This document shows, piece after piece, positions 31,388-38,155 of a DNA stretch of 44,822 nucleotides (position 1 is its first letter; every line of letters begins with the position of its first letter). Position numbers and translations under genes: made by a program. The notes beneath the pieces were generated by a model, which made no database searches, had not been told where the DNA came from, and saw only the letters and a program-made list of their open reading frames with translations. Source of the stretch: Fibrobacter sp. UBA4309 (lineage in GTDB: Bacteria > Fibrobacterota > Fibrobacteria > Fibrobacterales > Fibrobacteraceae); the NCBI RefSeq assembly GCF_002395745.1, contig NZ_DGUN01000056.1:1-44822 (forward strand), written 5' to 3'.

Positions 31388-32218
31388 ATGGAACCCGCGA
31401 CCTGGCAAAAGATTCTCGACCTGTGTGACAAACTCTCGAACGTGACGTACGAGAACCTCACGAAAATCATACGCCTGGAATCGACGGGCAGCGCCACCGC
31501 TGCACGGAATCTCGATGATAGCGACAGGAACGATATCGATACGTGGATGGGCGGCGGTACGTGTTTCAGCATGACATGGCACCTGTACCAGTCTTTTGCT
31601 GATATGGGATTGCATCCCCGTCTCGTGATGGGCCACAAGCGCAAGGAACGCAACATTCACTGCGCCCTCATCCTCCCGAACGTCTCCCTCGACACTGCCA
31701 CACTCTCGTCTAACACCCCATACCTCAAAGCGACCGAAGGGAGCGACCTCATAGCTCATAGCTCATACCTCTTCGATCCCGGTTACCTGATTTTTGACCC
31801 GCTGCAGATTCCTCTGCAACCGCCGTTCGGTACGGGGGAGGCGTTTTTCCCGCTGGTTCCCAATTGCGTGCGCTTGGTGCGGCCGACAGAGGACCGCATG
31901 GAACTGTGGACTGGCGGTGCGGGCGCTCCGATGAAGTTGCGCTTTGAATATCCGGTCGAAGGCGTAAGCGTCGAGGAGTTCAAACAGCACTGGAGCGAGA
32001 GCTTTTACCGCGAGATGATGACGTACCCGGTGCTGAACCGCCTGGACCGCGAACATGGAATCCAGTATTACTACCAGAAGGGGAATTTGGTGGTCCGCGA
32101 TGCGAACGGGAGCCGTATGGAGCGTATCGACGAGTCCCTGCGCGTCGAAAAGTTGAGCGAGATTTTCCGTTTGTCTCCCGATCTCGTGGAAAAGGCCCTC
32201 GGTATCCTCTCGCGGTGA
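31388..32218 (+). CDS. Arylamine N-acetyltransferase-like cysteine enzyme
   Basis: A 276-residue cytoplasmic protein. Its order of motifs resembles arylamine N-acetyltransferases: TYENL near residues 20-24, GGGTCFSMTWHLYQSF with candidate Cys 59, NIHCALIL with His 91 and LFDPGYLIFDPLQIP with Asp 130, a plausible Cys-His-Asp triad. A transglutaminase-like relative is the main alternative. Between His 91 and Asp 130 is a long insert, part of which is coded by three 7-base repeats (31748-31768). The substrate is unknown. It starts at ATG 31388 without a ribosome binding site. Confidence 0.6.
   Translation: MEPATWQKILDLCDKLSNVTYENLTKIIRLESTGSATAARNLDDSDRNDIDTWMGGGTCFSMTWHLYQSFADMGLHPRLVMGHKRKERNIHCALILPNVSLDTATLSSNTPYLKATEGSDLIAHSSYLFDPGYLIFDPLQIPLQPPFGTGEAFFPLVPNCVRLVRPTEDRMELWTGGAGAPMKLRFEYPVEGVSVEEFKQHWSESFYREMMTYPVLNRLDREHGIQYYYQKGNLVVRDANGSRMERIDESLRVEKLSEIFRLSPDLVEKALGILSR
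31748..31768 (+). repeat. Three in-frame 7-base repeats inside the NAT-like gene
   Basis: CTCATAG, CTCATAG, CTCATAC occur in the coding sequence (part of the segment DLIAHSSYL). Three units equal 21 bases, so the frame is kept; gain or loss of one unit would break it. Confidence 0.7.
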
Positions 32219-32296
32219 TGACGCCCGCGAAATCTTTTTTATATTGTTTTTTCAAAGCCAGCGCCGCATTGCGGCAGAACCATCAAGGAGTAAATA

Positions 32297-32782
32297 ATGA
32301 AAAAGCTTTTCGTTGCTTTCGCCGCACTCGTTTCCATGGCCCTGGTGGCCTGCGGCCCGTCCAAGCTTGAAATCCAGGAAATGTCCGCCAACTGCGACGT
32401 GTTTATCGAAGTGCGTGAAACGCTCGATGACACCCTCAGCCTCATGGTGGGCAACGCCCTGTACCTGAACGTGAAGCACGTGGCTAGCAACGGTCTTTTC
32501 CCGTTCCCGGTGAGCACGCGTGACCCGCAGGAACTGGAACGCGAAACTGCGACCGACCACGTGAACAATGCGGAAGAACTTCTCAAGTACCTCCGCTACT
32601 CTTCTCCGAACATGGTGAATTTCGGTATCGTGATTGGTGAATCCACCAAGAATGCTATCGGATTCGACGAAGGCAAGCTCGTAAAGGAACTGACCGAAGT
32701 CTTCAAGAAGGTGGACGGCGGTTCTTTGATCCTGTTCCACGAGGCTGCGGGCGATATCGTCTCTGCCAAGAAGATTTTCTAA
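32297..32782 (+). CDS. Putative lipoprotein, unknown function
   Basis: A 161-residue protein with a signal sequence and lipobox (ALVACGP, Cys 19). The mature part is acidic and helical with a lone extra Cys at about 33; no family recognised. AAGGAG lies about 6 bases before the ATG. A TATATTGT box at 32240-32247 is a candidate promoter, about 50 bases upstream. The gene is followed by a strong terminator and marks the last GC-typical gene before the AT-rich island. Confidence 0.8.
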   Translation: MKKLFVAFAALVSMALVACGPSKLEIQEMSANCDVFIEVRETLDDTLSLMVGNALYLNVKHVASNGLFPFPVSTRDPQELERETATDHVNNAEELLKYLRYSSPNMVNFGIVIGESTKNAIGFDEGKLVKELTEVFKKVDGGSLILFHEAAGDIVSAKKIF

Positions 32783-32807
32783 TAAAGTTTTCTGATTTTG
32801 AAAAAGA

Positions 32808-32836
32808 AAGTGTCGGAGTTGTCCGACACTTTTTTA
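32808..32836 (+). terminator. Intrinsic terminator after lipoprotein gene
   Basis: A perfect 10-base stem AAGTGTCGGA with TCCGACACTT around GTTG, followed by a run of T. Confidence 0.92.
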
Positions 32837-33195
32837 TTGCCTAAAAATGCTATATGGATAATGTGCTATGGCGTTAGTACGCTGTAGCTTTTTTGTGTTG
32901 GATGGATGGTGCAATGATTCGTTGCTTTTTTTACAATTTTTTTTGAGTGCCCTGTCAAATAATGGAGAATCATTAGCGTGAAAAGGGAAACGGTTTTTTG
33001 TCCTATATCCTTGTAAAAATAAAGGAAGATGACACTTGTATGGCTAATGTATTATTTTGTTTGTTGCATGAATTACAAATAAAGTAAAAGTATGTTTACT
33101 AGAAACGTTGCTGTTTTGAAGTGATTATTTTGTTTTAAACAACTTACGAAAAGTTGTGTAACATAAACCCCAAATAATCTCGAAGGAGTAATGCT
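32837..33195. other. AT-rich gap before the phospholipase-like gene
   Basis: About 360 bases rich in A and T, with no convincing gene. It probably holds the promoter of the next gene and marks the left edge of the atypical region. A tiny 17-codon frame at 33029-33082 was not accepted. Confidence 0.6.
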
Positions 33196-35277
33196 TTGAA
33201 TACGAGAGTACATTATGTGATAGTAAAGGCCGCTACGCAATTGCTTGGCGAAATGGCTATGGATTTCTTAAATGCCCCAATAAACCAAGACAATTGGAAG
33301 AAAGTGAAGGAAGATTTAGGTATTGGCGAAGATGTTCTTGATGGCTTGAAACAAGAAACATATCTTGACCTTGTCATGATAGGGGCTTTTTTAGAGGATA
33401 AGCCGAAAATTAAGTCTGGGATTAGTGAGCCCAAAATAAGGGACCCTTTCGTGAAGTGGGCTTTTGAACAGTGTGAACCAGGTGATTATCAACATTGGCT
33501 TGAACACTTTTGGAATGATGGTTTAAATAAAGATAAAGGTCTTGTTATTGATATCACGTATATCTGCGATGTCATAGCAGAAACTTTGTGGGGGAAGGGA
33601 CTTGGTGAATATTTTACTGAGCTGACTTCTGGAATAATAGAACTTATAGGCGCGCCTATTACTGCGATATGTAAAGACGGCTCTCTGGTATTGGATAGCT
33701 TTAGATCGGCTCCTGCTAGAGCAGAAGAGTATTGGGCCGCGTTGATTAAAGAGTATAAAAAAGGTGATAAAGAAAATGCATACCTTAAACTTGGGCGGAC
33801 TCTTCACTTGTTGGCGGATGTAGGAACGCCGGCTCACATGCATGGAGACCCGCATATAAATCTCCATTTTATAAAATTCCTTCTTGAAAAATTGAGCTTG
33901 GATGGTCTTATCCATATCGATACCGACAATGATAAGGGAACGGATGATGACCAGTATGAATATTATACAGGAAATCTTATTCAGGGCAATTTATCAAAGT
34001 TGACTGGAAGTAATAAGTATAAATATGAGAAAGCTTTGCCGGGGGCGTGGAACGTTGATCAAAATGATCTTGCATCATATAACAGAGATTGGAAGCTTTA
34101 CGATTATTTTAAGGAGTTGGCGTACATTTCGCGGCAGTACGATAGTGATGATGTTGATGGAACGTGTAAAGATAAACCATATCATTGGAGACATTTTGAA
34201 TTGACTGATATATGGTCGTACGATTTGGAACGACAGTGGGACGGCGATTTGACGGATTCCGCTTGTAATGATATAGCGAGTAATTTGATTCCGGCATCGA
34301 TTTCGTTCTCTGCTGGATTGGTGATGCATTTTTTTGACGAAGTTGGCGAAAAAATTGAAACGTCGGAAGAAGGCTTTTCTGAGTTTTCTTTCGTTGCGAA
34401 AAAAATTACAGTTCATAATAGTACGGATAGTGTTACCGATGAGGGGGAAATATATACAGAAATATCAGTTAATGGTCTTAACAAAAATACTGGCCGAGTA
34501 AAGGCGAAATCTGGCCAAACAAAAAATTTGGCTACGGATAAACTGAACTGGTCTTTCTCAATGAATCCGAATGAAAATAAAAAAATTTATATAAATTCTT
34601 CATCAGAAGATAATGATGATTATTGGTTCTTTGGGACGGTAAAAAGTCGTGATTCGCTTGGCTCTATAAGTAAGGCGTATACTAAAGATCAAATTGCTGA
34701 GGGACATTCAGAAATTTATCTTACATCGAGCAAGGGGTATTATTCGTTGTTGTTCGGTGTTGATAAGCGTGTTCAGCATGAGCAAAAGACAATTTTCGTT
34801 AACGATGCTTGGAGAAAGCGTTTTGGAAAATTGAATTATAAGTTTATGCAGCGAACGGGTTATACGCTGTTCGCCAAACAGGTTATGTATTTGAATCTAG
34901 AAAACGGAGTTCGCCATATGTCGAATAAAAGGCGTCTCGCGTGTGGCCATTATCGCAAATTGCCGAAGGGGAATAAGATAACAATATGTTTGAATAAAGA
35001 TAAAATGTTTGAACAGGCACCTTCTGGTCGTATTACGGCGCTAAAACAATTTGCGGAACATACGAAATCTAAAAAGATTGCCAATATAGCTAGAAAATTG
35101 GAAAAGAATGAAAAAATCAAAATCGCTATTGAGGATAAGGGAACTATCTTGGCAAAGATGATACAAATAAATTGTCCAAAATACGCAGAGAAATATAAGG
35201 ATCTAAACAAGAAAAACTTTAGTCAGCATTTCTCTACAAGGTGTCGATGCTGTTCGGATGAAAGAAGATTTTTATAA
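33196..35277 (+). CDS. Zinc-dependent phospholipase C / P1-nuclease-like protein (TTG start, AT-rich)
   Basis: A 693-residue protein, no signal peptide. The N-terminal about 375 residues show a pattern like zinc phospholipase C: RVHYVIVKAA near the N-terminus, GAFLEDKP, YQHWLEHFWND, then LGRTLHLLADVGTPAHMHGDP (the His..Asp..Pro-x-His core) and RHFELTD. These would bind the three-zinc site. The rest (about 380-693) is a beta-rich segment and a Lys-rich helical end with a Cys-rich CRCC motif; I recognise no family there. TTG 33196 has AAGGAG 7 bases upstream; the ATG at 33191 is out of frame. Codon use and A+T richness differ sharply from neighbours, which suggests transfer. Substrate may be a phospholipid, but this is not shown. 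Confidence 0.6.
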   Translation: MNTRVHYVIVKAATQLLGEMAMDFLNAPINQDNWKKVKEDLGIGEDVLDGLKQETYLDLVMIGAFLEDKPKIKSGISEPKIRDPFVKWAFEQCEPGDYQHWLEHFWNDGLNKDKGLVIDITYICDVIAETLWGKGLGEYFTELTSGIIELIGAPITAICKDGSLVLDSFRSAPARAEEYWAALIKEYKKGDKENAYLKLGRTLHLLADVGTPAHMHGDPHINLHFIKFLLEKLSLDGLIHIDTDNDKGTDDDQYEYYTGNLIQGNLSKLTGSNKYKYEKALPGAWNVDQNDLASYNRDWKLYDYFKELAYISRQYDSDDVDGTCKDKPYHWRHFELTDIWSYDLERQWDGDLTDSACNDIASNLIPASISFSAGLVMHFFDEVGEKIETSEEGFSEFSFVAKKITVHNSTDSVTDEGEIYTEISVNGLNKNTGRVKAKSGQTKNLATDKLNWSFSMNPNENKKIYINSSSEDNDDYWFFGTVKSRDSLGSISKAYTKDQIAEGHSEIYLTSSKGYYSLLFGVDKRVQHEQKTIFVNDAWRKRFGKLNYKFMQRTGYTLFAKQVMYLNLENGVRHMSNKRRLACGHYRKLPKGNKITICLNKDKMFEQAPSGRITALKQFAEHTKSKKIANIARKLEKNEKIKIAIEDKGTILAKMIQINCPKYAEKYKDLNKKNFSQHFSTRCRCCSDERRFL

Positions 35278-35295
35278 GACTTGATTTACTTTTGC

Positions 35296-35326
35296 AAAAA
35301 GGCCTCCCGCCATTTGGCAGGAGGCC
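35296..35326 (-). terminator. Terminator between convergent island genes
   Basis: GGCCTCCCGCC (35301-35311) pairs with GGCAGGAGGCC (35316-35326) with one mismatch and loop ATTT. On the minus strand a TTTTT run follows, so it best serves the gene at 36050; it may also stop the plus-strand gene. Confidence 0.8.
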
Positions 35327-35360
35327 TTCCCCTAAAAAAAGAAAAATGGCTTTTTCTGAA

Positions 35361-36050
35361 TTAGACCTTCTTGATCTTCGGCGTCAGGGTGTTACCGGAG
35401 ATTTCGTATGTGGCCATGACGCCGGAACCCTTCTTGAAGGTGTAGGTTTCGGAGGCTTCGATATCCTTGCCCAAGACGACGAATGCGCGCAGGGTCACGA
35501 TTTCACCATTCTTGATTTCGGATACCTTGGACAGGTCGATGGTGCGTTCAGCATACTTGCAGATATCGTGATAGCCCGACGGTTCGTAAATGGCGGTCTT
35601 GCCGCTGTTGGGGTCGGCGTGGATAATCTGCATGCGGACGACAAAGTTGCCCTTGTTGATGAGCTTGAAACTGCCGACTTCGGGGAATTTCGGCGCAACT
35701 TGTACCGGGTCCTTGCCAATAATGCCTTCGAATTTCAGGCTGTTGCTAAGCGTTGTTCCCTTGATGGAGTATTTGGCATTCTGGATGGAATCCGGAGCGT
35801 AAACGAATGATTCCTTGGCGGTCTTGTCCTTGCCCAGCTTTACGAAGGCGAACATGGTGACGACATCACCGGGCTGTACCTTGCCATTGGTGTCGGCGAG
35901 GTCTACGGTTCTTTCGGCATACTTGCAAATATCGTGATAGCCGCTCTGCTCGTAGGTATATGTCTTGCCGTTCGTGTGCGTGCCTTTGATCTTGATGCGG
36001 GCGACAAAGTTGCCGTTGTTTTTCAGAGTCATGCATCGTACTCTTTCCAT
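35361..36050 (-). CDS. Tandem-duplicated beta-domain protein, unknown function
   Basis: A 229-residue protein made of two copies of a domain of about 105-110 residues. The shared core is GNFVARIKIKG...SGYHDICKYAERTVDL in copy 1 and GNFVVRMQIIH...SGYHDICKYAERTIDL in copy 2; both continue to a V(T/L)xxAFVxLGKD strand. The GNFVAR strand pattern is loosely like the immunoglobulin-like C-terminal domain of cholesterol-dependent cytolysins, but I cannot confirm that. No signal peptide. The start is ATG 36050 with AGGAG about 9 bases upstream; the longer frame from 36098 lacks a site. It faces the phospholipase-like gene across a terminator in the atypical region; its own base composition is less AT-rich than the gaps around it. 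Confidence 0.7.
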   Translation of the reverse strand: MERVRCMTLKNNGNFVARIKIKGTHTNGKTYTYEQSGYHDICKYAERTVDLADTNGKVQPGDVVTMFAFVKLGKDKTAKESFVYAPDSIQNAKYSIKGTTLSNSLKFEGIIGKDPVQVAPKFPEVGSFKLINKGNFVVRMQIIHADPNSGKTAIYEPSGYHDICKYAERTIDLSKVSEIKNGEIVTLRAFVVLGKDIEASETYTFKKGSGVMATYEISGNTLTPKIKKV

Positions 36051-36514
36051 TTTATATGCTCCTATTAGAGAAGTGGTTAAGGTTTTGTGTTTGAGCAATA
36101 TTACGTACTACAGACGAAAATACTACATCAAATCAAAAGAGAATATAATGTTTATAATTTGTTTGTGATAACTTGTATGTAAAAATAAAAGGGTGGCCTA
36201 GCTTCAGTTTACAATAAAAGGATTTTATTTTGTATGAAAATTAATGTATTACGTATGTAATACACTTTTAATTTGTAGTAAAAGTGTAATACGCTAGATA
36301 CGAAAAGTATTCTTTGAAAACGGCAGGGTTTGAACCATAAATTTTACAATTTAGGCTGTTCGTAAAAGGCTGTTTTGCCTCTTTTTTGCAAAAACGGAGC
36401 GCTTTTAAATAATTTTTATTTCTTATATAAACTAAATTTTACATATAAAATAAAACAATGTGTAATTATTTTGTTAATATTGAACTTGTGTTTGCCTTGC
36501 TCTAGGAGTATACT
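36051..36514. other. AT-rich 464-base gap with nested palindromes
   Basis: No gene is supported. It contains the palindromes at 36246-36292 and a weak AGGC/GCCT hairpin with T run near 36366-36385. The sequence just before 36515 gives AGGAG for the small antitoxin gene. Confidence 0.6.
36246..36292. repeat. Overlapping inverted repeats built from GTATTAC
   Basis: GTATTAC (36246-36252) and GTAATAC (36257-36263) form one palindrome. TACACTTTTA (36261-36270) and TAAAAGTGTA (36279-36288) form another, sharing bases with the first, and GTAATAC appears again at 36286-36292. Possible alternative pairings suggest operator or switch function. Confidence 0.6.
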
Positions 36515-36682
36515 ATGGGTATTGTTTCTGTTCGGATGGATGAGGAAACAAAAGAAAAGTTTTCGGATTTTTGTAAATCTGTGGGTATTAGCATTTCTGC
36601 CGCCGTGAATATGTTCGCACGCATGACGATACAGGAAAACCGGCTACCGTTTGACGTAAAACGCTCTCAGGACGACCGCTGA
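36515..36682 (+). CDS. Orphan RelB/DinJ-type antitoxin, 55 residues
   Basis: The product begins MGIVSVRMDEETKEKFSDFC and continues with SVGISISAAVNMFARM, TIQENRLPFDVK and a short charged end. This is the pattern of RelB/DinJ antitoxins: an N-terminal ribbon-helix-helix (VSVRMDEETKEKF, SISAAVNMF) and the RxPF(D/E) motif. Usual DinJ proteins have about 85 residues; this one stops soon after RLPFDVK, so the toxin-binding C-terminal part is missing. AGGAG lies 5 bases before the ATG. There is no toxin gene before the next gene, and a terminator follows 38 bases downstream. It may be a remnant or a stand-alone DNA-binding regulator. Confidence 0.85.
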   Translation: MGIVSVRMDEETKEKFSDFCKSVGISISAAVNMFARMTIQENRLPFDVKRSQDDR

Positions 36683-36720
36683 TGCCCCGTCAGGATTAAA
36701 AAATTACACCTCAAGATAAC

Positions 36721-36750
36721 AAGAGGTCGCTTTGTTGCGGCCTCTTTTTT
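36721..36750 (+). terminator. Intrinsic terminator after the antitoxin gene
   Basis: AAGAGGTCGC pairs with GCGGCCTCTT (one T-G pair) around TTTGTT, and is followed by TTTTT. It also shows that the MATE gene must start further right. Confidence 0.88.
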
Positions 36751-36759
36751 CTATCTTTG
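36745..36759 (+). promoter_or_regulatory. Candidate promoter box before MATE gene
   Basis: TTTTTTCTATCTTTG includes TATCTTTG, an exact TAnnTTTG match, eight bases before the ATG. It overlaps the end of the terminator T-tract. Confidence 0.4.
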
Positions 36760-36767
36760 GCCCCGCT

Positions 36768-38147
36768 ATGATGGAAAACAAGAAATTGAATGCCATGGGG
36801 TCTGCAGGAATTCCGAGGATTATCCTGCAGTTTTCCGTGCCTGCCATCATCAGCATGCTTGTCGAGGCTCTCTACAATATCGTAGACCGCTATTTCGTGG
36901 GGCAGGGCGTCGGTAGCATTGGCATTGGCGGTATTACCATCTGTTTCCCGATTGCGCTGTTCATCATGGCGATGTCCATGGTTGTGGGTGTTGGCGGCAA
37001 TACGCTGTTTGCTATCCGCCTGGGCGAGAAGAAGTACGAGCAGGCGGCTATCATCCTGAACAATTCCTTTGTGCTGCTGATCATCATGGCGGTCTGCTCC
37101 TTTACGTTGGGGCAGATTTTCATGGCTCCGCTGCTCCGTCTCTTCGGCGCGAGCGACCAGTTGCTGCCCGTGGCCTCGAGCTACATGCGCATCATCTTGT
37201 TGGGTGCTGTGTTCCAGACGATTGTTCCCGGCATGAACCATTTCATCCGCAGCATGGGCCACCCGAAGACGGCGATGACCCGTGTGATGATTGGCGCCGG
37301 AAGCAACGTGATTCTCGACTGGCTGTTCATTATGAAGCTCGGCTGGGGCATCGAGGGGGCTGCGTGGGCGACGGTCTCGAGCCAGTTGATAGGTGGCCTT
37401 GCCGTGATGCAGTTCTTCTTGAAGAAATCGACCCCTGTAAAGATTAACCGCCGTTATATGGAATTGCGTGCGCCCTACGTGCGCAAGATTTTTGTCCTGG
37501 GACTCCCTCCGAGCGTGATGCAGATAAGTAACAGCCTGCTGAATGCCATCCTCGCATGGAGCCTTACCACTTATGGCGGTCGTAGCCTGCCTGTCGTGAA
37601 CGGGATGCAGGGGGGGGACCAGGCCATTTCGGCTTTCGGTATAATCAACAGTGTCGTGTCTATCATAATCCTCCCGCTCATGGGATTCGTGAACGGCTCG
37701 CAGCCGATTATCGGCTACAACTACGGTGCCAAGAAGTACGATCGGGTGCGCAGTGCGTACAAATTCACTATGATTTATGCGACCTGCTTTATCGTGGTGT
37801 CGTGGGTGCTGCTCATGACGTTTACGCAGACTTTTGTCGCGCCTTTTGCCCCCAATGACGAGAATATGCAAAAACTCGCGTCCTGGGGAATGCGTATATT
37901 CCTTTGTATGTTGCCTTTCGTGCCGGTGGGCATGGTTTCGGGAAATTTCTTCCAGGGAATCGGAAAACCGTGGCAGTCCATGTTCTTTAACGCCTGCCGC
38001 CAAATAATCCTGTTGATACCGTTCTTGCTGATAATGCCGCGCTTTTTTGAATTGCAGGGCGTTTTTATGGCCCAGCCCATTGCCGATTGCGGTGCGGCCG
38101 TTATCGCGACGATCATGGCCCGTCGCGAAATGAAGCGGATGCCGTAA
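36768..38147 (+). CDS. MATE-family multidrug/metabolite exporter
   Basis: A 459-residue inner-membrane protein with 12 predicted helices in two similar halves, exporting cationic compounds by Na+ or H+ exchange in known relatives. Family signs include PAIISMLVEALYNIVDRYFVG near the N-terminus, a GGNTLFAIRLGEKK loop, and MGFVNGSQPIIGYNYGAKKYDRV in the second half. ATG 36768 (or 36771) is chosen because the longer frame starts inside the terminator. No regulator lies adjacent. Ends 8 bases from the convergent EAL gene. Confidence 0.93.
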   Translation: MMENKKLNAMGSAGIPRIILQFSVPAIISMLVEALYNIVDRYFVGQGVGSIGIGGITICFPIALFIMAMSMVVGVGGNTLFAIRLGEKKYEQAAIILNNSFVLLIIMAVCSFTLGQIFMAPLLRLFGASDQLLPVASSYMRIILLGAVFQTIVPGMNHFIRSMGHPKTAMTRVMIGAGSNVILDWLFIMKLGWGIEGAAWATVSSQLIGGLAVMQFFLKKSTPVKINRRYMELRAPYVRKIFVLGLPPSVMQISNSLLNAILAWSLTTYGGRSLPVVNGMQGGDQAISAFGIINSVVSIIILPLMGFVNGSQPIIGYNYGAKKYDRVRSAYKFTMIYATCFIVVSWVLLMTFTQTFVAPFAPNDENMQKLASWGMRIFLCMLPFVPVGMVSGNFFQGIGKPWQSMFFNACRQIILLIPFLLIMPRFFELQGVFMAQPIADCGAAVIATIMARREMKRMP

Positions 38148-38155
38148 ATTAGGTG

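Noticed and set aside
33029..33082. A 17-codon frame (hydrophobic) preceded by AGGAAG
   Set aside because: The ribosome site is too close to the ATG, and such short frames are expected by chance in AT-rich DNA.
36325..36345. GGTTTGAACC, resembling a tRNA T-arm
   Set aside because: No acceptor stem, anticodon arm or D-arm can be found around it; it is a simple palindrome.
36366..36386. AGGC-TGTTTT-GCCT followed by T run as a terminator
   Set aside because: The stem has only four pairs and no gene ends nearby on that strand.
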